Assembly (NCBI GenBank): GCA_937900415.1
Contig: CALCEY010000009.1
Coordinates: forward strand, 186,001-250,000
DNA: 64,000 nt
Origin: an uncultured Clostridia bacterium
GTDB lineage: Bacteria > Bacillota > Clostridia > Peptostreptococcales > Anaerovoracaceae
Direction of reading: 5' to 3'
Shown here: piece by piece, positions 43,542-52,886 of the stretch
Position numbering within the stretch: position 1 is the stretch's first letter
Layout of the letters: each line of letters opens with the position of its first letter
The notes under the pieces: generated by a model
What the model was told of the DNA's origin: nothing
The model's input: only the letters and a program-made list of their open reading frames with translations
The model's database searches: none
Made by a program: the position numbers and the translations under genes

Positions 43542-45029
43542 ATGAAATTCAAGAATTTTCTAAGGGCGTTCATCAAGTTTTCTCCCGTATTCCTGCTGGC
43601 AGGTTTGATGATAGCCCGTTACGACGCACTTATCGCAGCGCCGATTGCCGCTATTTTCGCATTTATCATAGCAGGTATTGTAGATAAGATAAAATTTCAG
43701 GATTCGCTGGACGCCGCAATGAAAAGCGTCAGCAACATATTGGTAGCGCTGTTCATTTTAATGTTTGCCTACGCTATGGCAAGCTTGTTCATGAGCTCCG
43801 GGGTAGGAGCCTCCGTAGTTAATCTGGCGCTTTCTCTTGGCGTTACGGGAAAAAGCGTTGCTGTCGTCGGCGTAGTATGTACAGGCATATTGTCGGTGGC
43901 AACCGGTACTTCATGGGGAACATTTGCAGCCTGCGCACCTATCTTCATGTGGCTGAGCCATATCGTAGACGGAAATCCGTATCTGACCGTATGCGCCATC
44001 GCCGGAGGAGCCTGCTTCGGAGATAATATAGGTCTTATTTCAGATACGACCATCGTGTCTTCGGGTATACAGGGCGTACAGGTAGTGGACAGAATAAGAC
44101 ATCAGGGAGTATGGTCCGTCATGTGTCTCGTTCTTGCTTCGATAGCCTTTTACATTGCCGCCGTCATCATGGGTCTTCCTTCGGAATCAGTAGACGGCGC
44201 TTCCGTAGTGGCTGAAATTCCCGAAAATGTATGGGAGGTTTTAGAATTGAAAAGGCCGGCCGCCATACCGCTTCTTCAGCAAATAGCATCAGGTGTTCCA
44301 TTATACATGGTTCTTCCTCTGCTGTTGGTTATAGGTCTTGCAATACTTGGCTGCAATACCTTTGCATGTATAGGTTCGGGACTTGTCTCGTCATACATAC
44401 TCGGGCAGCTTGCCGGCACCACCGGTTCCCTCAATGAATTCTTATCGCAATGTATGGACGGATTCTCAGAAGCCGGTGGATGGGTTGTAGTAATGATGAT
44501 GTGGGTGGCCGCTTTCGGAGGCGTTATGCAGAAGATGAATTCCTTTGATCCTCTCGCCAAATTGATTGTAAAGATGTCAAGAAAGGTAAGACATCTCATG
44601 ACATGGAACGCCATACTCTCATTAGTTGGAAACGCTACTTTAGCCGATGAAATGGCCCAGATTGTAACCATAGGCCCTGTAACTAGAGGTATTTTGGATG
44701 AAAACGTAGAGGGTAGTGAAGAAGACATGTACAAGCTGAGGCTCAGAAATGCCACCTTCGGAGATGCTATGGGAGTTTTCGGCTCACAGCTTGTTCCGTG
44801 GCATGTATATCTCGCTTACTATGTAGGCATAGCTGCGGGAGTATATCCTCTTATAGAGCTTCAGCCTGTAGATTTCTTAAAATACAATTTCATGGCATAT
44901 ATAGCAGTATTCTCCCTGCTGATACTTACATTTACCGGCTGGGACAGATTTATTCCTCTCTTCAAGCTGCCTAAGGAACCAGCTGTAAGACTTAAGAAAA
45001 ACGCTGAAAAGGAAAAGGCTTCCGTATAA
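43542..45029 (+). CDS. NhaC-family transporter, sigma-54 controlled
   Basis: 495 residues with about 11-12 membrane helices, Na+/H+ antiporter (NhaC/ArsB-fold) family: SVATGTSWGTFAACAPIFMWLSHIV, GGACFGDNIGLISDTTIVSSGIQG, LVGNATLADEMAQIVTIGPV. NhaC-family members in fermentation clusters often carry amino acids or act as sodium-coupled exchangers. The paired regulator senses, by inference, a lysine catabolite, so lysine (or diaminohexanoate) transport is an attractive guess. AAGGAG precedes the ATG. A strong terminator follows. Confidence 0.85.
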   Translation: MKFKNFLRAFIKFSPVFLLAGLMIARYDALIAAPIAAIFAFIIAGIVDKIKFQDSLDAAMKSVSNILVALFILMFAYAMASLFMSSGVGASVVNLALSLGVTGKSVAVVGVVCTGILSVATGTSWGTFAACAPIFMWLSHIVDGNPYLTVCAIAGGACFGDNIGLISDTTIVSSGIQGVQVVDRIRHQGVWSVMCLVLASIAFYIAAVIMGLPSESVDGASVVAEIPENVWEVLELKRPAAIPLLQQIASGVPLYMVLPLLLVIGLAILGCNTFACIGSGLVSSYILGQLAGTTGSLNEFLSQCMDGFSEAGGWVVVMMMWVAAFGGVMQKMNSFDPLAKLIVKMSRKVRHLMTWNAILSLVGNATLADEMAQIVTIGPVTRGILDENVEGSEEDMYKLRLRNATFGDAMGVFGSQLVPWHVYLAYYVGIAAGVYPLIELQPVDFLKYNFMAYIAVFSLLILTFTGWDRFIPLFKLPKEPAVRLKKNAEKEKASV

Positions 45030-45063
45030 GACTCTATTTCGGAAAACATAATAATTGATACAC

Positions 45064-45118
45064 AAGCAAAAGCAGTCACGTTTTTTCGAGACTGCTTTTG
45101 CTTACTGATTTGTTTTTT
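45064..45118 (+). terminator. Terminator of NhaC-family gene
   Basis: Arms AAGCAAAAGCAGTC (45064-45077) and GACTGCTTTTGCTT (45090-45103), 14 pairs, followed shortly by a TTTTTT run. Confidence 0.88.
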
Positions 45119-45232
45119 ATTTCGTTTTCGCTTAGTCTGCCTTACATATTCTCTGCGTCAGATATAATATATGCCGCAGAGGCAAATTAGCACTAAAGAG
45201 CCTATGGAATATAGAGAAGACGGCAAGCCATG

Positions 45233-45709
45233 CTACAGTAATGAAGCCACTCCGTATGTGGCTGTAGTTACGATTATACCCGCAACCACAACTCCCACAA
45301 GAATCGCAGGAAAAGCTCTTTTGAGCTGCATATCAAGCATTGCCGCTACCAGTGCTCCGGTCCATGCGCCTGTTCCTGGCAGAGGAATAGCTACAAGAAT
45401 CATCAGTCCCCAAAACTCATATTTCAGAACTTTGTCTTTCTTTGAGTCAGCCTTATCCTCAAACTTTTTAACGAGTCTTGCCAGCTTTTCGCTCTTTGCC
45501 TGCATCCATTTAAAAATCTTTCTTATAAATATAATTATAAACGGAACGGGAAGCATATTGCCTATTATGGCGACTATAAGCGCAGCTCTTATATCGAGCC
45601 CGTTAATTACGCCTAAAGGGATAGCCCCTCTCAGCTCTATTACAGGAACCATGGATATAAGAAAGGTCATCAGCAGATTGCCTGCGGTAGTGCCCCAAAG
45701 TGAAAACAT
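45233..45709 (-). CDS. Small multidrug export-family membrane protein
   Basis: 158 residues, COG2426/PF06695-like. Helices at about 8-30, 40-62, 100-120 and 130-155. ISMVPVIELRGAIPLGVINGLD and the re-entrant-looking LVAIPLPGTGAWTGALVAAML are the family's conserved blocks. Name notwithstanding, drug export is not well established for the family. Last gene after ppdK, separated from it by a terminator, so it has its own transcript. Confidence 0.85.
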   Translation of the reverse strand: MFSLWGTTAGNLLMTFLISMVPVIELRGAIPLGVINGLDIRAALIVAIIGNMLPVPFIIIFIRKIFKWMQAKSEKLARLVKKFEDKADSKKDKVLKYEFWGLMILVAIPLPGTGAWTGALVAAMLDMQLKRAFPAILVGVVVAGIIVTTATYGVASLL

Positions 45710-45747
45710 TTTTAAATCCTCATTTCATCATCATTAGTTAATAAGTT

Positions 45748-45778
45748 TAAAAGGGGCTGCCACTTAAAGGCAGCCTCT
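45748..45778 (-). terminator. ppdK terminator
   Basis: Minus-strand arms GGCTGCC (45775-45769) and GGCAGCC (45761-45755) with a seven-base loop, then CCTTTT. Confidence 0.85.
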
Positions 45779-45783
45779 TAAAT

Positions 45784-48414
45784 TTATTCATTTTCCCGGC
45801 TTACGGCTGCCTGTGCAGCTGCAAGTCTGGCAACAGGAACTCTGAACGGGGAACATGAGACATAGTTAAGCCCAAGCTCATTGCAAAAGGCGATGGACTT
45901 TGGATCTCCACCGTGTTCGCCGCAGATACCCAGCTTTATTTTAGGTCTCGTCTGTCTTCCCAGTTTTACAGCATTTCTGACCAATTTCCCTACTCCGTTT
46001 ATATCAAGCGTCTGGAAAGGATCCTCTTCAAGCAAACCTTTCTTCACATATTCTTCTATCAGCTTGCCCGTATCATCGCGGGAAAAACCGAAGGTCATCT
46101 GAGTCAGATCGTTGGTTCCAAAGGAAAAAAACTCGGCTTCTTCAGCTATTTCGTCTGCTACGACTGCCGCTCTCGGAGTTTCAATCATAGTTCCGACCAT
46201 ATATGTCATATTTATGCCTGACTCTTTGATAAGCCTGTCTGCTGTCGCCACTACGGTTTCCTTGACGTTGCGCAGTTCTGCTTCAGAGCCTACAAGCGGT
46301 ATCATGATTTCAGGAATTATTTCAATTTCTTCCTCCTTTATAACCTCAAGCGCCGCACCTATGATAGCCTCAGTCTGCATTACGGCGATTTCAGGAGCCG
46401 TAACGGCAAGCCGGCATCCTCTGTGTCCCAGCATAGGGTTCATTTCGTGAAGCTCCGTAACCTTGCCCTCCAGCTTTTCGTAGGAAACATTCATAACATC
46501 TGCCAGTTCTCTTATGTCTTCTTCGTCGTGAGGCAGGAATTCATGAAGAGGCGGGTCTAACAGTCTTATAGTAACCGGCCTCTCTCCCATAGCCTTGTAT
46601 ATCCCCTTAAAATCCTCCTGCTGATAAGGCTTTATTACGTCGAGAGCCGCTTTTCGTTCCTCCGCCGTATCTGCAAGTATCATCCTCCTTATTGCCGGAA
46701 TTCTGTCCTCATCAAAGAACATGTGCTCTGTTCTGCAAAGGCCTATACCCTCTGCTCCGAATTCAACAGCTTGTCTTGCGTCTCTAGGATTGTCGGCGTT
46801 AGCTCTTATCTTAAGCTCTCTCAGGTCGTCGGCCCATTCCATAAACTTGGCAAAATCACCGGAAACCTCAGGGGCCACCGTCTTTATACTTCCGTCATAA
46901 ACCTTTCCCGTGCTTCCGTCTATGGAGATAAAAGCTCCCTCAGCATAAATTTTTCCGCTTACGGTTAAAGTCTTCTGTTCTTCACTGACACGGAGTTCCG
47001 AACATCCGGCGACACAGCATTTTCCCATGCCTCTTGCAACTACGGCGGCATGAGAGGTCATTCCTCCCCTGGCCGTCAAAATTCCCTGAGCAGCCACCAT
47101 GCCGGCAAGATCCTCCGGAGAAGTTTCTTCTCTCACTAAAAGTACCTGTTCGCCAGCCTGCGCAGCATTTACTGCATCTTCCGCAGTAAAGTAAATTTTT
47201 CCGCACGCTGCGCCCGGAGACGCCGGCAGCCCTCCTGCTATAACTACGGCCGCTTTGAGCTCCTCCTTATCAAACATAGGATGTAAAAGCTGATCTATCT
47301 GCTCAGGCTCCAGCCTCGTTATTGCCGTTTCTTTGTCAATCAGACCCTCGTCAACCATGTCGACTGCAATCTTTATCGCAGCCTGCGCCGTTCTCTTTCC
47401 GTTTCTTGTCTGCAGCATATAGAGTTTATTTCTTTCAATGGTAAACTCCATATCCTGAACATCTTTATAATGTTTTTCCAAAAGATCGGCTATCTTCACA
47501 AAATTCTTATGTGCTTCCGGGAAGGCTTCAGCCATTTTTTCTATGTTGAGAGGAGTTCTTACTCCCGCTACAACGTCTTCGCCCTGAGCATTTACGAGAA
47601 ATTCTCCGAATATTTTTTTGGTTCCGTCAGCGGGATTTCTTGTGAAGGCTACGCCTGTTCCGGAAGTATCTCCCATATTTCCGAATACCATGGACTGAAC
47701 GTTTACAGCCGTTCCCAGACTTCCGGAAATTCCGTTAAGTTTTCTGTATAGGATAGCCCTGTCGTTATTCCACGAGCGGAAAACAGCCTTTACAGCCTCA
47801 ACCAGCTGTACCTTTGGATCCTGCGGGAAGTCTTTGCCTGTAGCTTCTTTTACTATCTTTTTATATTCGGCGATTACTTTTTCAAGATCTTCGGCTGTCA
47901 AATCAACATCGAACTTGACGCCTCTTTCTTCTTTGCGTCCGTCAAATACTTTGTCAAATTTTGATTTCGGAATTTCCTGCACCACGTCGCCGAACATCTG
48001 AATAAATCTTCTGTAGCTGTCCATAGCGAATCTTCTGTTTTCGGTCAAAGCGGCAAGTCCTTCCACGCTTTGATCATTGAGTCCGAGATTCAAAATAGTG
48101 TCCATCATTCCCGGCATGGATATTACTGCGCCGGAGCGAACCGATACGAGCAAAGGATTTTCGCTGCTTCCGAATTTTTTTCCGGTAACGGCTTCAAGTT
48201 CTTCAATTTTCTCGTATATGGACTGAATTATGTCCTCTGCGACAGTCTGATTTTCCCTGTAATATCTGTTACAGGCTTCTGTAGTGATAGTAAATCCAAA
48301 AGGAACCGGAAGACCTATTTTGGTCATTTCAGCAAGATTGGCGCCTTTTCCGCCAAGCAAACTCCTCATGTCTTTGGAGCCCTCGTTAAACGAGTAGATA
48401 AATTTTTCTTTCAT
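45784..48414 (-). CDS. ppdK: Pyruvate, phosphate dikinase
   Basis: 876 residues, the standard length. Interconverts pyruvate + ATP + Pi with phosphoenolpyruvate + AMP + PPi. N-terminal ATP-grasp domain (FIYSFNEGSKDMRSLLGGKGANLAEM, NMGDTSGTGVAFTRNPADG), swivelling His domain with the phosphorylated histidine in GGMTSHAAVVARGMGKCCV near 450, and C-terminal PEP/pyruvate barrel (GLCRTEHMFF, MGTMIETPRA, FFSFGTNDLTQMTFGFSRDD, GICGEHGGDP). In anaerobes it supports PPi-linked glycolysis or gluconeogenesis from amino acids. Follows glyS by 18 bases and is probably cotranscribed with it. Confidence 0.97.
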   Translation of the reverse strand: MKEKFIYSFNEGSKDMRSLLGGKGANLAEMTKIGLPVPFGFTITTEACNRYYRENQTVAEDIIQSIYEKIEELEAVTGKKFGSSENPLLVSVRSGAVISMPGMMDTILNLGLNDQSVEGLAALTENRRFAMDSYRRFIQMFGDVVQEIPKSKFDKVFDGRKEERGVKFDVDLTAEDLEKVIAEYKKIVKEATGKDFPQDPKVQLVEAVKAVFRSWNNDRAILYRKLNGISGSLGTAVNVQSMVFGNMGDTSGTGVAFTRNPADGTKKIFGEFLVNAQGEDVVAGVRTPLNIEKMAEAFPEAHKNFVKIADLLEKHYKDVQDMEFTIERNKLYMLQTRNGKRTAQAAIKIAVDMVDEGLIDKETAITRLEPEQIDQLLHPMFDKEELKAAVVIAGGLPASPGAACGKIYFTAEDAVNAAQAGEQVLLVREETSPEDLAGMVAAQGILTARGGMTSHAAVVARGMGKCCVAGCSELRVSEEQKTLTVSGKIYAEGAFISIDGSTGKVYDGSIKTVAPEVSGDFAKFMEWADDLRELKIRANADNPRDARQAVEFGAEGIGLCRTEHMFFDEDRIPAIRRMILADTAEERKAALDVIKPYQQEDFKGIYKAMGERPVTIRLLDPPLHEFLPHDEEDIRELADVMNVSYEKLEGKVTELHEMNPMLGHRGCRLAVTAPEIAVMQTEAIIGAALEVIKEEEIEIIPEIMIPLVGSEAELRNVKETVVATADRLIKESGINMTYMVGTMIETPRAAVVADEIAEEAEFFSFGTNDLTQMTFGFSRDDTGKLIEEYVKKGLLEEDPFQTLDINGVGKLVRNAVKLGRQTRPKIKLGICGEHGGDPKSIAFCNELGLNYVSCSPFRVPVARLAAAQAAVSRENE

Positions 48415-48432
48415 GTCTCTCCATTTCCGTTA

Positions 48433-49836
48433 TCAAAACGATAACTTTTCCTGAATGTAGTTGCGTACTTCTGAAACGGGTATTCTGACTTGTTCCATTG
48501 TATCTCTGTCACGCACTGTTACGCATCCGTCAGTTTCCGTATCAAAATCCACGCAAATGCAGAATGGAGTTCCTATCTCGTCTTCTCTCCTATATCTCTT
48601 TCCGATCGAACCCGCTGCATCAAAGTCGATCATGAAGTCCTTTGAAAGTTCTTCATAAATCGGCTCTGCAATTGGTGATAACTTCTTTGCTAAAGGAAGC
48701 ACGGCAGCTTTAAACGGCGCAAGGGCAGGGTGCAGTTTAAGAACTACCCTTGTGTCTTCTTTACCGTTTGCGTCTGTCAGCGTCTCCTCGCTATATGCAT
48801 CAATCAGGAAGGCCAGCGCTACTCTGTCCGCTCCCAAAGATGGCTCTATTACATAAGGCACATATTTTTCTCCGCTTTCAGAATCTACATAGCTCAAATC
48901 CTGATTGGAGGTATTTATATGCTGAGTCAAATCGAAGTCTGTTCTGTCCGCGATACCCCAAAGCTCGCCCCATCCGAATGGGAACAGATATTCTATATCC
49001 GTCGTCGCGTTGCTGTAATGAGACAGTTCTTCTTTCTCATGGTCCCTCATTCTGATATTATCCATAGTCATGTTGAGGTTCTTTAAGAAATTTATGCAAT
49101 ATTCCTTCCAGTAAGCAAACCACTCAAGGTCAGTTCCCGGTTTGCAGAAGAACTCCAGTTCCATCTGCTCGAATTCTCTAGTTCTGAAAGTAAAATTGCC
49201 AGGTGTGATTTCATTTCTGAAGGATTTTCCTATCTGGGCGATACCGAAAGGCACCTTTTTTCTCGCCGCTCTCTGTACGTTCCTGAAATTTACGAATATA
49301 CCCTGAGCAGTCTCCGGTCTGAGATAGATTTCTGATTTTGAATCTTCCGTAACACCCTGGAAGGTCTTAAACATCAGGTTAAACTGGCGTATACCCGTAA
49401 AATCCGTCTTGCCGCAGTCAGGGCAAGGTATCTTGTTTTCGGCAATGTAGCTTTCCAGCCTTTCGTTGGACCAGCCGTCTACGATTACATCGTTTATATC
49501 GTGGTCGTGCATGTAGTCCTCTATCAGCTTATCTGCTCTGAATCTGGACTTACATGACTTGCAGTCTATCAGAGGGTCAGAAAAACCTCCGACATGGCCT
49601 GACGCCACCCAGGTTTTAGGATTCATAAGTATGGCTGCGTCCAGCCCCACGTTATATTTGGACTCCTGGACAAACTTTTTCCACCATGCTTTTTTTACGT
49701 TGTTTTTAAATTCAACGCCGAGAGGGCCGTAATCCCATGTGTTGGCTAAGCCTCCGTATATCTCTGAACCCGGGAATATGAATCCCCTGTTCTTTGCCAG
49801 CGCTACAATTTTTTCCATAGTTACGTCTTTTTTCAT
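48433..49836 (-). CDS. glyS: Glycyl-tRNA synthetase (dimeric type)
   Basis: 467 residues, class II synthetase of the alpha2 type found in many Firmicutes. Motif 2 region SFRNEITPGNFTFRTREFEQMELEFF, motif 3 region PYVIEPSLGADRVALAFL and the C-terminal anticodon-binding domain (PALAPFKAAVLPL, GSIGKRYRREDEIGTPFCI) are clear. Zn-type cysteines SCKSCKSRF and IPCPDCGK are present near 90-140. No T-box fits in the 43-base gap upstream. Confidence 0.97.
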   Translation of the reverse strand: MKKDVTMEKIVALAKNRGFIFPGSEIYGGLANTWDYGPLGVEFKNNVKKAWWKKFVQESKYNVGLDAAILMNPKTWVASGHVGGFSDPLIDCKSCKSRFRADKLIEDYMHDHDINDVIVDGWSNERLESYIAENKIPCPDCGKTDFTGIRQFNLMFKTFQGVTEDSKSEIYLRPETAQGIFVNFRNVQRAARKKVPFGIAQIGKSFRNEITPGNFTFRTREFEQMELEFFCKPGTDLEWFAYWKEYCINFLKNLNMTMDNIRMRDHEKEELSHYSNATTDIEYLFPFGWGELWGIADRTDFDLTQHINTSNQDLSYVDSESGEKYVPYVIEPSLGADRVALAFLIDAYSEETLTDANGKEDTRVVLKLHPALAPFKAAVLPLAKKLSPIAEPIYEELSKDFMIDFDAAGSIGKRYRREDEIGTPFCICVDFDTETDGCVTVRDRDTMEQVRIPVSEVRNYIQEKLSF

Positions 49837-49879
49837 ATTTGATTAAACTCCTGCATATCCGCTTTTATTTTAACTTCTG

Positions 49880-50569
49880 TTATTCAAGCTCTTCTCTTAT
49901 ATCGTCTGCTATGTCTTCCAGCTTTTCTTCGGCAGCGTCGAAAGCTTCGCCTGCTTCGTCGCATATATCGTCTTTCTTATCTTTAATGCCCTTCCACACG
50001 TCTGCCGCCGCGTTCTTTACCGTATTATAAGCTCCGGCGCTCTTTTCTTTAATATCATTCATCACCTCGGGAGCCTTCTCCTTGACGTCGCTGGCCACCG
50101 CGCTTCCTTTTGCCACAACCTCATCCACTACTGCGGAACCTTTTTCCTTGACGTCGCTGGCAAGGTTTTCTGCCCTACCTGAAACGTCCACCACGCTGCC
50201 GTCGTCCTTTGTAAGTTCTATCTGACATTTAAACCCAAAAGCTGCCACGGCCGCAGCTATTATGCCCCAGGGAGCTACGATGGTTCCCACGATTCCTACG
50301 TTGAGAGGAATATTGACTATGGTTTCGTCGTCCTTTCTGACCGAAATCTTAGTCACATTACCCTTTTTAACCAGCTCCTTAATCTTTGAAACAGTCTCGT
50401 CGGCAAAATCACTCGCCTTGTTGCCTGCCTTGATGTTTACAGTTTCTTCAATGGCAATTATAGCGTCGACTACGCTTCCTTCGGCTGCTTCCAACGCTTC
50501 CTTAGCTTCTTTGTATGACACGCCCGTTCTGTCTTTAACCAGTTCGATTTTCTCTAAAGTAATTTCCAT
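49880..50569 (-). CDS. DUF4342 protein with UBA-like and LEA-like parts
   Basis: 229 residues. Residues 1-45 form a UBA-like three-helix unit (ELVKDRTGVSYKEAKEALEAAEGSVVDAIIAIE). DUF4342 follows (about 55-125, KGNVTKISVRKDDETIVNIPLNVGIVGTIVAPWGIIAAAVAAFGFKCQIEL) with one hydrophobic hairpin that may be membrane-associated. The C-terminal 100 residues repeat the pattern SDVKEKGSAV / DVKEKAPEV / DIKEKSAGA, an amphipathic LEA or apolipoprotein-like helix. No experimental role is known. It lies between recO and glyS. Confidence 0.82.
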   Translation of the reverse strand: MEITLEKIELVKDRTGVSYKEAKEALEAAEGSVVDAIIAIEETVNIKAGNKASDFADETVSKIKELVKKGNVTKISVRKDDETIVNIPLNVGIVGTIVAPWGIIAAAVAAFGFKCQIELTKDDGSVVDVSGRAENLASDVKEKGSAVVDEVVAKGSAVASDVKEKAPEVMNDIKEKSAGAYNTVKNAAADVWKGIKDKKDDICDEAGEAFDAAEEKLEDIADDIREELE

Positions 50570-50586
50570 AAAAATACCTCCGTTTT

Positions 50587-51354
50587 CTAAATCTGGAAAA
50601 AGCTTTCGCTCTTTAATCCCCTTATATCCATGTGATAGGATATATATTCTTTCATTATTATCTGTAACTTACTCTGCATAGATTCATCAAGGGCTATCTT
50701 TTCAAAGGCCTGCATAGGCTGCTTCTGAAAATACCTTAATATGTCTATTATACCAACGTCCTCTTTATAAATCAATGGCCGTTCCTTCTCTTTTATCATC
50801 TCTGCGGCACATTGGGCGCATATTATACCGCCCTCTTCGACGCTGATAAAAATTTTGCCGTCTTTTGAAGGCTCAGCTTCTTTACCGCAGCAGGCGCATC
50901 TCCCGAGCTCCGGCATTGTGCCCGTATAATCCAGCAGCTTTATCAGATAAGCCATAACCAAAGTCCCGTGCTTTTTTCCCCTGATTTCGAGGGATTCCAT
51001 AAATTCCAGCAGAAGTGAGAAAATCTTAGGCTGAGGTATCTCTTCCGGCAAAATCTTTTCCGTAAGTTCAAGCACGTAAGACGCCGCCATATATTTGTCC
51101 AAATCTTCCCCCAGGCTGTAATAGCTCTTTATTACCTGACCGCTGTTTAAATTGTAACTTTCTCTGTTCTTAAAAAGCTCGTATCTTCCATAGCTGAAAG
51201 CTCTCACCGCAAGAGCCGACTTATTGCGCCCGCCTTCGTTAATGCCGGTTCCCACGCTTATCTTGCCGAACTTCTTTGAAAACAGCAGAATCATTCTCCT
51301 GCCTCCCAGAGCTTTCACCTGGCGCAGTACGACGCCTTCCGTATCTGTTATCAT
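50587..51354 (-). CDS. recO: DNA repair protein RecO
   Basis: 255 residues. N-terminal OB fold (DTEGVVLRQVKALGGRRMILLFSKKFGKISVGTGINE), a helical middle, and the zinc finger CACCGKE...ICAQCAAE near 149-175. RecO loads RecA on SSB-coated gaps with RecR. The start MITDTEGVVLR is normal. Located after era, as in many Firmicutes. Confidence 0.94.
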   Translation of the reverse strand: MITDTEGVVLRQVKALGGRRMILLFSKKFGKISVGTGINEGGRNKSALAVRAFSYGRYELFKNRESYNLNSGQVIKSYYSLGEDLDKYMAASYVLELTEKILPEEIPQPKIFSLLLEFMESLEIRGKKHGTLVMAYLIKLLDYTGTMPELGRCACCGKEAEPSKDGKIFISVEEGGIICAQCAAEMIKEKERPLIYKEDVGIIDILRYFQKQPMQAFEKIALDESMQSKLQIIMKEYISYHMDIRGLKSESFFQI

Positions 51355-51394
51355 ACTTCATCCTTACATCGAAAATCTGTTTTCATATATCAAA

Positions 51395-52384
51395 TCAGTC
51401 CTTATATCCGAAATTGGACAGGGCAAAATCTGAATCCCTCCAGTTTTCCTTAACTTTTACCCAAAGCTCAAGAAAAACTCTACAGCCGAGAAGCCCTTCT
51501 ATCTCGATCCTCGCGCTTTTACCTATGCCTTTGAGCTTCTTTCCTTGTTTTCCTATGATTATTCCCTTGTGGGATTTCCTTTCACAGTATATTACCGCGC
51601 CGATTCTTGTAAGATTTTCTTCCTCACTGTAGCTTTCTATCTCTACAGCTACTCCGTGAGGAACTTCGTCATTAAGATAAAGCAGCACTTTCTCCCTTAT
51701 TATCTCGCTGACTATGAATCTTTCTGGGTGGTCTGTAACCATATCCGGCGGAAAATACATGGGTCCTTCTTCAAGATATTTTTCAATTTCTCCGACAAGT
51801 TTTTCTACATTAAGTCCTTCCCTGGCCGAAGTTCCGTATATGCCCTGAAATATTCCCATTTCTTCATATTCGCCGTATATCCTGCCGAACTCTTCGGGCT
51901 TCATCTTATCTATCTTGTTTATAACCAGCAGTTTGGGAGTTCTGACGTCTTTCAGCATATTGACGATATACTTGTCTCCCGGTCCTTTTGAAATATCGCT
52001 GTCAACCAGAAACAAAAGCACGTCAACCTCATTGAAGGTGCTCAGGGCTGAATCTGTCATATAGCTTCCCAGCTTGCTGTGGGGCTTGTGTATTCCCGGC
52101 GTATCTATAAATACCATCTGCACTCCGTCGTCAGCAGTATCATAATTATGCCATGCAGAACATCCGCTTTCTTTACCGTTTTCTTTTTCACATTCTGCGG
52201 CTGTTTTGGCCGTATCTGCGGCGGCTTTGTCTTCTGAAAATCTGGTATATATTCCTCTTATTATGTTTCTCGTGGTCTGCGGCTTATCTGTGGCAATAGC
52301 CACCTTTTCTCCTAAAATAGAATTCATAAGCGTTGATTTTCCAACGTTAGGTCTTCCTATAATTCCAATAAATCCTGTTTTCAA
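51395..52384 (-). CDS. era: GTPase Era with switch-region insertion
   Basis: 329 residues against the usual about 300. Era checks maturation of the 16S rRNA 3' end. G1 GRPNVGKS (10-17), G3 DTPG (94-97), G4 NKID near 155 and the C-terminal KH domain (GKQGKKLKGIGKSARIEIEGLLGCRVFLELWVKV) are present. Residues about 48-86 hold an extra, charged, low-complexity loop (EDKAAADTAKTAAECEKENG and following) between switch I and G3. The start codon is TTG, with AGAGG nine bases upstream and overlapping the end of a short open stretch. Confidence 0.93.
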   Translation of the reverse strand: MKTGFIGIIGRPNVGKSTLMNSILGEKVAIATDKPQTTRNIIRGIYTRFSEDKAAADTAKTAAECEKENGKESGCSAWHNYDTADDGVQMVFIDTPGIHKPHSKLGSYMTDSALSTFNEVDVLLFLVDSDISKGPGDKYIVNMLKDVRTPKLLVINKIDKMKPEEFGRIYGEYEEMGIFQGIYGTSAREGLNVEKLVGEIEKYLEEGPMYFPPDMVTDHPERFIVSEIIREKVLLYLNDEVPHGVAVEIESYSEEENLTRIGAVIYCERKSHKGIIIGKQGKKLKGIGKSARIEIEGLLGCRVFLELWVKVKENWRDSDFALSNFGYKD

Positions 52385-52495
52385 AGGTCTTTTTCCTCTC
52401 TTTTTATGTCTGCCACGGTTGCAGCTTCCCTGCTTTCAAGCTGTATTCTGAGCTTTATCTTCGGCGGTTTTCCTCTCTTAAATCCGCCGGTCTCT

Positions 52496-52882
52496 TCAGC
52501 GCTTAAGTCTGAAGCCTTCCGGCAAAATTTCAGCCATGGTAAATATGTGCAGCGAATCGGCGCCGCTTCCTGTAATTATCTTGAAATCATCGTCGCAGAA
52601 TTCTTTCATAAACTGGCGGCATATACCGCACGGCCATACTTCTCCTTCTTCTGACACTACGGCTATTTTCTTAAAATCATATACACCCTCCGAAATTGCC
52701 TTGACGAAAGCAGTCCTTTCGGCGCATATAGTTCCCCCCAGCGATGAATTTTCAACGTTTACTCCCGTGAATACCTTTCCGTTCTCCGCAAGCAGCGCAG
52801 CCCCTACTTTAAATCCGGAAAACGGAGCGTATGCCTTTTCCGTCATGGAAAGCGCCGTTTCATAAAGTTCTCTGTCCGTCAT
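52496..52882 (-). CDS. cdd: Cytidine deaminase
   Basis: 128 residues, homotetrameric short type. Zinc ligands Cys53 in TICAERTA (with catalytic Glu55), Cys85 and Cys88 in PCGIC. Substrate loop FKVGAALLAENGKVFTGVNVENSS is intact. Deaminates cytidine and deoxycytidine to the uracil nucleosides. Placed between ybeY and era as in Firmicutes, except that a dgkA gene often found before it is absent. Confidence 0.96.
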   Translation of the reverse strand: MTDRELYETALSMTEKAYAPFSGFKVGAALLAENGKVFTGVNVENSSLGGTICAERTAFVKAISEGVYDFKKIAVVSEEGEVWPCGICRQFMKEFCDDDFKIITGSGADSLHIFTMAEILPEGFRLKR

Positions 52883-52886
52883 ATAT

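Noticed and set aside
45171..45737. 188-codon + strand open frame opposite the small membrane-export gene
   Set aside because: Hydrophobic only because it mirrors a membrane-protein gene; no ribosome binding site.
49837..49879. T-box upstream of glyS
   Set aside because: Only 43 bases separate glyS from the preceding gene, too short for a T-box leader.
52385..52495. Short minus-strand open stretch between cdd and era
   Set aside because: About 37 codons in frame with no start codon; could not be supported as a gene or as a Cdd extension.
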